Assembly (NCBI GenBank): GCA_029379385.1
Contig: CM055608.1
Location: 23,062,350 to 23,126,349, forward strand
Direction of reading: 5' to 3'
Origin: Quillaja saponaria
Lineage: Eukaryota > Streptophyta > Magnoliopsida > Fabales > Quillajaceae
Length of the DNA: 64,000 nt
The translations under genes were made by a program, and so were the position numbers. The notes under the pieces were generated by a model. It had not been told where the DNA came from, ran no database searches, and saw nothing but the letters and a program-made list of their open reading frames with translations. This document shows, one piece after another, positions 13,055 through 23,900 of this stretch; within the stretch, counting starts at the first letter, position 1, and the number at the start of each line of letters is the position of its first letter.

Positions 13055-13354
13055 ATGGAGAAGAAAATTATGATGGCATTAATTTTGGTAAAGATTATGG
13101 TGGTAATAATGGTTGGACTTAGCCTTGTTGTAGTGGAAGCTGAATTACATGATCAATATGTTTCTAGTTCTCAGCCAGACAGTTTTATAACAATAGCTAG
13201 ATGCAGAGCAAAAGCTTTTGGTCGTGCTAGAAGAGTAAGTGAGGCAAAGTTTAGAAAACGCCCTGAAGAACAGCAAGCAGAATTTCATGTTCTTTGCACA
13301 AATTGTATGAAGATTGTAACCCAACTGAGCCATCTGATCCTCTTCATACTTTGA
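13055..13354 (+). CDS. Small secreted peptide with cysteines, possible frameshift
   Basis: A 99-residue frame starting MEKKIMMALILVK. Residues about 5-30 form a strongly hydrophobic signal peptide (a run of M/A/L/I/V ending VVVEA), so the product should enter the secretory pathway. The mature part begins ELHDQYVSSSQPD, then has basic runs (CRAKAFGRARR, FRKRP) and LCTNCMK. I do not recognise the family. After LCTNCMK the frame turns into an ordinary hydrophobic tail, whereas the +1 frame continues DCNPTEPSDPLHTLTC and TKCTKYRS before a stop at about 13385. That would give six cysteines with two CxxC pairs, so one base may be missing near 13312. Conserved or not, this is a plausible short secreted peptide gene, possibly broken. 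Confidence 0.5.
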   Translation: MEKKIMMALILVKIMVVIMVGLSLVVVEAELHDQYVSSSQPDSFITIARCRAKAFGRARRVSEAKFRKRPEEQQAEFHVLCTNCMKIVTQLSHLILFIL

Positions 13355-13389
13355 CATGTACAAAGTGCACAAAATACAGATCTTAATAT

Positions 13390-13911
13390 GCAGCTGGTAT
13401 ATATAATTTTTCTAACCCTAATATTTAAATCTATCTCAAAGAACAAAAGACAGAGTGCTGCCTATTGCCAGTAAACTGATTTTAAAAAGTTTTGGTCTTT
13501 GATAATGGCAATGCATGCATAATTTAAGTTTTTATTATTTTAAAATATTCTAAATTAAAACTATACTCATTTACAAAAATCCATCAAGAGTTATTATACG
13601 GTTTGTATATACATTATTTAATATAAATTTGTAAAGCGGCAGGAATGCCTGATCAGCCAAAACATAATGCAGCAGGAATGAAGAAAATGGAAGGAAATTA
13701 CAAATAGAACTGCAAGAGTGAAGCTAGAGTTTTAATTGCTTAATTAGTTTCTCAATAATATTATCTGTTTGTGTTCACATAAACAAGGTTATATTATAAT
13801 TTTGTCTAAAGAAAATTTACAATCCAAATATATTGGCCATGTAGGCTTCCATTTTGACTGTAACATTTGATCTAGAAATTTTGCAGCATGTAATGTTTAT
13901 GGATTAACGTT

Positions 13912-13942
<31 letters not shown>

Positions 13943-14895
13943 CTAACATGTGTGGTTAATTCATAATATAAATTTATAAACTTTTTCTTTTAATTCTTAA
14001 GATAGAAGATTAATTAAAAAAAAATATTATTCTAGTAATAAAAAAAATACTCTTAATTAATATTTCTTTTGATTCTTATTTTCTATTTTTTTTTAAAAAA
14101 AAAAAATTGAATCATAAAATTGAGAAGAATTAAGGAAAAAAATAGAGTAATAGTAAAAAAGAGTTATAATCCAATTACTATCAAAAAGGAGAAGAATTAA
14201 GAGAAAATAATAAATTGATAGTATATTTTAATAACAATATTACAAAACTATAAAATAATAACTATAGGATACCGATAAGTCATACTTTTCTCTTCAAATT
14301 TCAAATAAGTCCTATAATAAATTTACATTTCCAATAACTTTTACTTTTCAATTTTCTTTCTAAATAAGTCCTCAATTTTATATTGACACTTTTTTTGTTC
14401 CTTTTATCCTTATTCTTTATTTTTAGTTAAGTTTAAAATATTAATTAAGTGAAATAATTTTAAAACAAATTCATTATATAATCATTAATGAAAGAATTTC
14501 TCATCATCTCCTCTCATGATTTTTTTTTCTTTTTTAAAAAAAGATGTTTATTTTAAAATATTTTTAATTTCAACTTGAATTACTATATTTTTTCATGGTT
14601 AATTAAAACTATAAATAAATAAGTTTAGATTCAGTTGGAAAGAAAATTAACAAAAGATTATATTAAAATATTATGAAAAGATTATTAATTTTTAAAAGAT
14701 TTATTCCTCTATTAGTTATCAAATTATAAAAATTTTAATTAAATAATGTGTATTTTAAAAATTAATCTATTTCATTAATATTTTAAATTTAAAACTAATA
14801 CTAAAAATAAGAATAAATTTCATAAGAAATCTTAAAAGTATAAGTTCTTAGAAATGTAAATTTATTATAAGACTTATTTGAAGTGTAAAAGAAAA
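13390..14895. other. Intergenic AT-rich DNA with a TA microsatellite
   Basis: Contains a TA dinucleotide tract at about 13,915-13,941 and many A- or T-runs. No gene or element border was recognised. Confidence 0.4.
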
Positions 14896-14898
14896 ATA

Positions 14899-15181
14899 AA
14901 ACTACAACAAATGGTATTTTCTACTTCCGCCAGTAATAAACGCAAAAATTCATGTTGTCTCTAGACGTAGATAACCAAACACAATAATCCTAAGCTCAGA
15001 TACCATTATCTGTGTCTGTTAAGACATAAAAATTACTATGTGTCTGCCATGCAGACACAATATGTCGTCATAAATAATATTTGGCTATGTAATCAGAGTC
15101 TGACTTACAGACATAGATAATATCGTGTTTGCATTGTAGACGCCAAAACACCAAATGCCAATAACTGTGGTATTTTGTAGT
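14899..15181. repeat. Short inverted-repeat element remnant, CACTA-like
   Basis: The left side begins ACTACAACAAATGGTATTTTC and the right side ends GTGGTATTTTGTAGT, so the ends are imperfect inverted repeats (ACTACAA...TTGTAGT). Between them AGACATAGATAAT/ATTATCTGTGTCTG-like words occur in both orientations, reminiscent of subterminal repeats of CACTA elements. The first C of CACTA is not present and no 3-bp target duplication fits, so this is only a candidate relic. Confidence 0.25.
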
Positions 15182-15191
15182 TTGTAATTCC

Positions 15192-15222
<31 letters not shown>

Positions 15223-15599
15223 TTAATTGTTATATGCATTTGCAAAATGCAAGCGCGGTTAATCAAAAAGGCAATCACAGATGGTAAAAATTAATTATAA
15301 TTTATTTTTTAAATTTTATTTCATATCTATAAATGCTTGTATAGAAGCATAATTTATATTTAATTTTAAATAAATAGATACATATTTTACAAAAATTATC
15401 ATAGAAATGTTTACAATAAATAAATAAAATACACAGAGCTAAAAATTATCTCTCAATCCTAAGTTTTCATCATATTGAGCTTACTCGCTATTCAACTGAC
15501 TGAGGTACAGGAGGCTGAGATGTAGGAGGTGTAACTAGAAATATTTAAAATAAATAAGTTATAAATTATACTTAACTTAATATGCATATAAGTTAAAAC

Positions 15600-16515
15600 T
15601 TTAACTCGGACAAACTCAAATTTACAAAGAATTTGCCTTAAAACTTTAAATTGATTACCTAACCATTGATCTAAATAAATTTTTCATTTTTTCCTATAGG
15701 TCTTATTCATTCCCATAGTCATGCCTGTATTTCTAGAATTCAAAACAAAGTTGTGCTTAACCTATTTGACCCTCAAACCCAAATTTACAAAGCTTTTGTC
15801 GTGAAACAATAACTTTAGCCTATATACTAATCATTGTTCCAGATAGATTTTTATTTCTTCTTACAAATCTTATTTATCCCACAGTCGTGCCTTTGCTCCT
15901 GGAGTCCAAAAATGATTTGTACTTGACCATTTTGCCATTAAACCCAAAATTTGAAAGCTTTTGTATTAATACTTTAATTTTGGCCTAATATCCTAACCAT
16001 TGATCCAAATAGATTTTTCGTTTCTTTCAATAGGTCTTAATTGTCTCCAAAGGTCGTGTTGGGACTTCCAGAATACAAAATAAACTTGTTCTTGATCATT
16101 TTGCCCCCTGAACGCAATTTACAAAACTTTAGCCTTGAAACTATAAGTTTGGCCTAATATCCTAATTGTTAATTCACCAAGATTTTCGTTTCTTCCTACA
16201 AGTCTTATTCTTCCCCACAGTTGTGTGACTACTATCAGAATTTAGAAACCGACTTGTACTTGACCATTTTGCCCATACCCTAATTTTACAAAGCTTTTGT
16301 CTTGAAACTAAAATTTTAGCTTAATATCCTAACTGTTAATCCAAATGAATTTATGTTTCTTCCTACATGTCTTCTTCGTCTTCACAGTCGTGTAAGTACT
16401 CTTGGAATCCTTAAAAGTCTTGTACTTGACCTGTTTTACCCCCGAACCCAAATTTACAAAGTTTTTGTATTAAACTATAATTTGGGCATAAAATTCTATT
16501 TAAGAATCCCATTAT
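15600..16515. repeat. Tandem array, period about 163-168 bp, five to six units
   Basis: The anchor AAACCCAAATTTACAAAG(C) or a close variant recurs at about 15624, 15787, 15953, 16121, 16288 and 16456, spacings of 163, 166, 168, 167 and 168. Each unit also carries TTGACC(A)TTTTGCC, a GCCTAATATCCTAA-like phrase, a CCAAATAGATTTTTCGTTTCTTC phrase in variant form and a CAGTCGTG word. Units have diverged by many substitutions. The array is AT-rich, has no continuous reading frame and is not part of a recognised gene. Whether it is a local satellite or an internal repeat of an old transposon cannot be decided from this window. Confidence 0.75.
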
Positions 16516-17880
16516 GAAAATGAAATTAAAAGAATACGTACCTCTAGGTATGACTGTGTAATATACATGAAACGACAAATTATATGATTATTTATAAAAT
16601 ACATAACAAAACTAGTAATAACATTGTCATAATATATAAATTATATATTAACATACTTGCATATTTATAAGTAAGAATTACTAATTCTTATCACTGTCAA
16701 CATTGAACTCTTTCTTCTCCTCATCATATTCTTCTTAAACTGAGACAATTTCATTGTCATCAATAAAATCACTATTAATAATTACCCTTGTATGATTTTT
16801 GCTCTTTGATTGAAGAAACTCATTTGGATTAACTTATTCCATCACATTCTCCGTTGTGAAATGTTTCAGATAAATTGTCATCATCTTCAAGGGTAACTGG
16901 ACTTGGAAATTGGATTTCTTAATCCTTAAAAAGGTTTAGATGCATGGGCACTATATCTTCAATGTTATCTTCAGTCATTGGTAAATTAACAAAGTTTCTT
17001 AATTTCACTATACATATTACCTACCAATCAAGCTTTTCTTTTTTCTTAGACAAATATTTTACATAAAAGACTTATATCGCTTAAGAACCTAACACAAATG
17101 GCTAGTTCGCTTTAAGTTTGGACTTGTGATTTTATCTTGATGATGGTCTCTGGCAGGTGTTGACAATGGTTACTTCATCTCCAACATATCCCAACGATGG
17201 TGGTGGTCTATGGTAGCTCCCAGTGGTGATTGTCATTGTTTCTAGTATTTATGATAGTGTTTATTGTCTTTTCTAACATGCTCGATAGTAATGTTCATTA
17301 TCTCTTATGGGTCCCAACAGATTGATAGTGGCGATGGATGACGATTGAAAATGAATGGATGAGTTATCGTGGTTGACAATGACAAATATGAATGAGATTG
17401 TAAGTAAGTGGTGGCCGATGATATAGTATGATGTATCACAATAAGTAAATAGTTGCCAATATAAAAATATTAGTTAAAATTATAATTTTTTAAAGCTATC
17501 CATAATATTGGAAACTGTGTTTTACAGTTGTTTTTTTTAATTTTTTAGATTTGAATTGAGAATTTAAATTTTAAAATGTATCTTAAAAAAAATTCACAAT
17601 TTAAATTCTATTTTATTGTATCCAAAATTGTCCTGTAATTAATAGTGCAGAAAGTTGGATCGCTTTTGAAGTTGAAATCTTGTCCGTTAATTTGCTCCTA
17701 AATTATGTTATTTACAGCTGAGATATTGTGAAGAGACTTTTCGACTGGTCGTGTCCGCTTTCTCTTATTATTATATTACTTTGCTTCTGGCCTTCGTGGT
17801 CACGACACTTCACCCGCTGTACAAAAGTATAAAAGAAACCAAATGGACACAGTCCGAGAGCGGTGAGCCAAAGTGACGAG
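16516..17880. other. Intergenic DNA; old transposon-like debris and upstream flank of the ENT gene
   Basis: The minus strand at about 16,690-16,990 has acidic, broken frames (phrases like TEDNIEDIVP and TLEDDDNLSE) that resemble decayed transposon protein, but stops interrupt them. From about 17,640 onward the sequence becomes less AT-rich and probably holds the promoter of the ENT-domain gene. Confidence 0.3.
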
Positions 17881-17900
17881 TAGCGGGACAGGGGTGCACG

Positions 17901-20900
17901 ATGGACTACACCAAGCACAATGCCATGGGTAAAGATTCTTCCTTTTCCTTTTGGGTATAATTTTTCCATCTTATTTTCTCTCGGTTTTCTCGCATTTTCT
18001 GTTTGGCAGCGGAGAAAACGCAGGGAACGTCTTTAAACATGTGGGACCCTAAATCCACGCATATTTTCACCCAAAATTGGAGCTCATATACGCTTTTGTC
18101 TGGTTCATGTTTCCTTTTTCTCTCTCCTTAATAGAAAAGTTTCCTTTTTTTCTTTCTCAGCAGCCAGATAGATTAAAGGATTCAGATTTCTTGAATATCG
18201 AAATGCAGCTCTCTCCTTCTTGGATTTCTATGTGTAGCTTTAGTACTCAGGTTAAGTTAGTTAATTTACTACATTTGGGTGTGCGCGTGTAAAAACGTAT
18301 ATCATTTTAAGGAAACTATTTTAGAAGGATCATGCCGCAGAAGATGCAGCAAGTCCCCGACAATATTTGTGGGTTGCATGGATCCTTGATGCGCAAGACC
18401 CACTCTTGTATGAAAACTTTAGTTAATTATATTTCTTGTGAATGTGGAAACACTATATGATTATCTAATTGGTTTATTAAATTTATATTGGATCCTAAAT
18501 CATAGTACTGTAGGTTATTTTGCTCTGTTGGTCCTTAAAATGTACGGTGCATTCACACATCACTTTCCAATTCTATACTAGATTAAAAAAGCAATTTAAA
18601 AAAAAAAAAAAAAAAAAATTATGAAGGGAGGGAAATATGTGGGTGATTGCAGATGCTCTTCCAAGCCACTTAGGAATAGGATACACAGTTTTGATATGCA
18701 GTTCTGTTGCCTAATTAAAGGAACTGTCTTTTTTTCCTTTGCTACTTATATCAGTTAATTACATATGATTTCTGTCATATTGAATAATATTGAGCTGGCT
18801 GAAATTAGGAATGACAGGAAAAATGATTCAAAATATTGAAGAAGCTCTCTGAAAATTAAATCGCAATAAAAAGTGCAAGGTACAGATATTATATTCCACC
18901 AAATTTAGTAATGGCATGCACCATTTAACTGTTGTGGAGGATATCTAGGAAGATGAATTAGTTAAAGCTGCACGCATCCTATGTTAAGATAAGTAACATG
19001 ATTGGTTAAATGTGGGCTCTTAAATGTGCATATATAACTGTTGAAGCTGCTCTATTCATGAATTTAAGCTTTGAGTTGGATGCTTAAACGTAACATAGTG
19101 GGGGAGGTGCTTTGTGTTGCAAGGGAATTCCATGTATGAAGCTAATGGAATGTACAGCTGTCCGCTTTAAACAATTCATATGTGGTTGTGTTGGTCTATT
19201 GGTGGAAAATATTTGCAATGTTCATGATGGTGCATGGAGAATTCTGCCTACAATGTCTATGTAGTTGTGGTGGGCTTCAGGTGGAAAATATTCAGAACGT
19301 TTGTGATGGTGTATGAAGGCTTTAATTTCAGCATTCTTGGATCCTTGTGGTAGTTTTTGTGAGCTTTAACAAAGATGACGGAATTTACAGGACTGAGGAG
19401 GGAAAAGAAGGCTTTTTATTCATTAGGTTGAGAAAGCTTTTTTTTGATGGTTGGGAAGTGGTGAGAAAAAAGAAAATATAGGATTTGCTTAAATCGCCTA
19501 AGAATCTTGCGAGCTCTAATATTTTCTTTTGTCATGCTGTGATAAACTGATAATTGCACTTAAATTTTTCTTTGTGGTCTCAGCAGGCAGTTAGAGCTCC
19601 AATGCTTTTTATTGTTGTATTTGTGGACTTCCACACTTTCAAGACATTAACATAACTGTTGGTTGATGCTTTGTTGTTTCTATCAGAGTTTCAGAAACAT
19701 GTTCTTGTCCACAATACCGAGAGTCCTTTGTATGGTTGTGATTTTGGAACTGAGAGAATGGTCTTTACTACAGAACCTCATGGAAGGGATTTAATAAACT
19801 TGGAGCATGAAATTCACTGCATGGAAACTGAGGCTTACAGTTCTGTTTTGAAGGCTTTCATTGTTCAATCTGATCTTTTAACCTGGGTAATGACTAAACT
19901 TTCAACCTGTTCTTTCTACTGTCAGGTTGTCTTCATTTTGAGTTTTCTTTTTTTAGTGTCTTCTTTCTTAATGTTAATTTAGGCTCTGAAATTATTTGGT
20001 ATTTTTACAGAGTAAAGAGGGTCTTATGACTGACCTGCGAAAGGAATTACATGTTACAGACGCTGAACATAGAGATCTGCTAACAAAAATAAATTCAGAT
20101 GAATCGGTTAAAATGATCAGGTGCTAATGATGTTCCCATCTGCACCATTTGTGATTTTTTTTTTTTTTTTACTGTTTGTTAACTCAGAATGTTGATATTG
20201 TTACTAGCTTCATTTGGTATAATGGTACTTATGATGCAGGCAGCAGCGAAATGCTGCATTCTGTGTTAAGGATCATGTTGTAATGAATACTCTTGGATAT
20301 ACTCCTGATTCAATGGGAAATGCTGCTCAAAAGAAATTGAAAGTCTCGAACTCTGCTGCATTTGATCCTGACAAATACATTTCATACGGTCAATCTTCTT
20401 TGGAAACTGTTCCTTCTTCAATGCCAGTAAGTAGAATTAGAAAATGTTCACTTTACTGCAGCTATTACTTACTTCAATCTAGGCTATGGCAATTTGATCT
20501 TTATATATCTCATGGAAGAATAACTAATCCTACTAATTCCCTAAAGATAATGAAACTGTGTCACTAAAATAGAAATTGATAAAAGTGACACCCTAAAAAG
20601 GGGAGGAGCTCTTCGTTTGAAAGAATATCTGTTAGTACATTATTTTCTTTTAAAAAAACACGAGCTCATTTGACTTTCTGTCTCATTCCCCCTCTCTCTG
20701 TGTGGGAGTTCATAGCTTGTGTGTTCCTCTCAAGTAAAGATCTGAATTGGTCTTCTAACTGGATCATTGTGTCTGTAACGACTTTCACTCTGTAAGAGTC
20801 AGATCATTTTATATTTCCATATTACCCAGATCCAGATCACATTTATCCAAAAAACTAGTTTGCACCAACTCCAACAACAGTTAGTTTTTTCCCTTCCCTT

Positions 20901-23900
20901 TTAACAGTTACAGTTTTAACTAACTGGTGTTTTCTCATTTAAAAAAAAAAAAATTGTGTAAATTCACTGTCATGCTATGACTTACTAAAATCTATTTTTT
21001 CAAAAACTGATAGTTGGTATGGGCAGAGGAAGTAAGTCGTATTGGGATTTCATTGAGGGATATCAAACTTCAAAACATTTACTTTGACTTCAGATCTTGT
21101 ATTTTTGTGTCCTGAATTCATAACCGTGTCTTCTCACTCTTATTACCTGAATGGTTACGGTCCATCAAAATTCAATTTACTGTTCATATTTATTTATTTT
21201 GACCAATATTTTATTGGGAAACAAGGTTCTGAATATGGGATCTATATTTTTACCTGTAAAAAGAAGGTTCTGAATGTGGGATTATTATCTGTTAGCTTGT
21301 ATGCATATATTATATTATATAATTTAAATCCTACTGAAATTTTGGAAATGGAAATATAGCTTCAATTAGATCAAATAGAAGGGGATAATTTTCCTTATAA
21401 AATGAGAAAAAGAATAAGGAAGTTTAACATTTTGAACTCATTGAGATGCATTATGATCATATATATTCAGTTCCAGTTGTGTGCTTGTAGCAATCCTGAA
21501 TTTATTTGAAGGTGGCAGGCATGGTTGATGTTGAACAGCTAGATAAGGCATCAATCAGAAAGTTGGGTGGTAGATATTTAAGTAATTTTCAGTATTTAAT
21601 TAAGGTTTAGTTATTTTGGTAATGGTGCTCAACTTTTGTATGAAGATATCAATGTTGTTCTTATTGTCATCGTCATTATTGTTTTTGTAAAATGCTCCTA
21701 CATGCATAACTTGGTTTTTAGAAGGTTAATGGATTTAAAAGGAAGGTATTGTCCAAAAATGTGCGTTTTCTTTTCAATATAATCTCTAGCTATTCAAGAA
21801 CAGTTAAAGCTCAACAATATGATTTCAGGTTGTTAGTCATTTTCAATTATTCCTTGTTTCTGGTTTTATACCCATCATTTGTTTCCTGAGGAGTTCACAG
21901 GTGTCTGGTAAATTGGTTATCTAGATTCTGCATTTACTATGAGGGTGATCTTGCCGGGCCAAAGATCAGTTTGCTTTGGAGTGCTTCCCTCTTTGTCTTG
22001 TGGTGTATTTTAATAAAAGAGATTAAGTCATAATTTTGAGGGTGTTGACTGTGGATCTTCTGTTGGCTGAACTGAAATCCTGTTTCTAAAAATTATCAAT
22101 GATTGGATGTTTCCTTCTATAGTTTTTTTTCTTTTTCCTTCTTAGTTTTAGAGGTTCTCTATTTGAGAGAGATTAAGAGAGGAAGGAAATTGAATGTAAT
22201 GGGTACTCAGGTCTTTGTTTTTCTCCCATTGTCTTTCCTCCCTAAATTCTTTCTCCCACTTCCGAATATCAATATATTTTTTTGTTAGCCCTTTTACACC
22301 TTCAGGGCTATCTAACGAATGGCTGAACAATTAAGTGATCAATTTATGATCAGAAAGTAGATGGTTCTTTATGAAAGTTTGATGAGAGCATAACTATGTT
22401 GGAGGAGTCACTCTGCTCTGCAACCTCTTGAGGCCATGCTTGGTAGAAGTAAAAATAGAAAGTGTTGGGGGTGAAAATGGTTCTTTCATTTGAGAATTCG
22501 TTTGGCAAAGTGCAATTTCACCCAATTCTGTCCTATTTGCACATTTACCCACTGTGGCCTTAAATTCCTAATGTTTTCAGTTTTTTATGCAATTTGTTTG
22601 AAAAGGAAATACAATTTTTTGGATCATAGAGGGTTGCACTTTTGACCTTCTCTGAGATCACATGGTCGTTCTGTAAATTAACTTAATAGGAAAATATCGT
22701 ATTCTTTTCTTAGGAGAAGTGTGTGTCTAAAGCCATTGATGTAGCCAAATTCCCATATATATTTTGAGCCATTGGTCATGGGAAGTTTATGTTGGAATTT
22801 ATTTTGTCTTACATTTTCACCATTTATGCTTATATGAGAAAAGTTGAGATTTGTTTTTCAGTTCTTGCTAATTCTACAATTCAGGCTCTATTTAAAGATG
22901 ATCAACAGAATGCAGCATTGGCTGTGATCTATCCTGTGAATTATGGGAAATCTTTGGGAGCTTTTAATCATGATGTTCCGTTACCGATTAGAACAGGAGG
23001 ACAGGTTAAATCTCAACTGGAGAAGGTTTTGCACACACCAGAATTTGGAAACTTGAACAGCAGGTCTGATTTAATTGAGATCCGTGCAACAGATAAGCTC
23101 ATCTGTGAGGTAAGGCAAAACTTTAGTTTGTATACTAATAGAACTTGTTTTATGATATTTATGTTTGCCACTAGAATTGGATACTCAGTTTAATATAACT
23201 GGCTATTTAAATAAGTTGTGGCATTTTTCATGTTAATGGGCCTCACATACATGGACATTATGTCCATTATGTTAGGAGTTTGGATGTTTAATATACATTG
23301 TGGTCCATTTTCCAATGGCTTAGTGGTAAAACTAACATGGACATTTGATTTCCTGAAGCTTCTGCATTCGAGTCTTGGCAACACTACCCTTGGCGAAAAA
23401 TTATTGCTGGCCTTCTTTTCAGTTTCAGACTGGTGCATAGGACTCTTCTTTCTAGTTACACCCTCAAACTTAGGTAAATTATATCAGTGATATAGTGTAC
23501 TCCCGTGCCTTGTTGAAATAATGTGGAAAAGATACCTATAGAAATCATGTAAAAAGAAAGGAAAAAAGGGGCTGGGGTGGGGGAGAGAGATGGTGGAGAA
23601 AAAAAGTCTAAAATCATCATGTTGAGAGCTCTAGGCGTCACTGAAAATGATGCCCTGGATCGATGTTAATGGAGGAAAAATGATTCATACAGCCGACCCC
23701 AACAAGTTTGGGATATAAGGCTTCATTGAGTTGAGTTTGGATATCTAGAACACTGACAAACAAAAGGTAAAATTCTGGTCCTTCTGTGTTTTGATTTATA
23801 CAGCAAAAGGAAAACTTAATTTGAACACTTTTTGTAGTTATGTTGTGCCATGTAGTATGAGTGACTCATTCACATTAATATTATTACCTTTCAAGTACAA

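Noticed and set aside
15600..16515. CRISPR-like array
   Set aside because: Units are about 167 bp, diverged, without short identical repeats and unique spacers, and the host is a plant.
17712..17969. 85-codon minus-strand open frame
   Set aside because: Antisense to the first exon and promoter of the ENT gene; no homology recognised.
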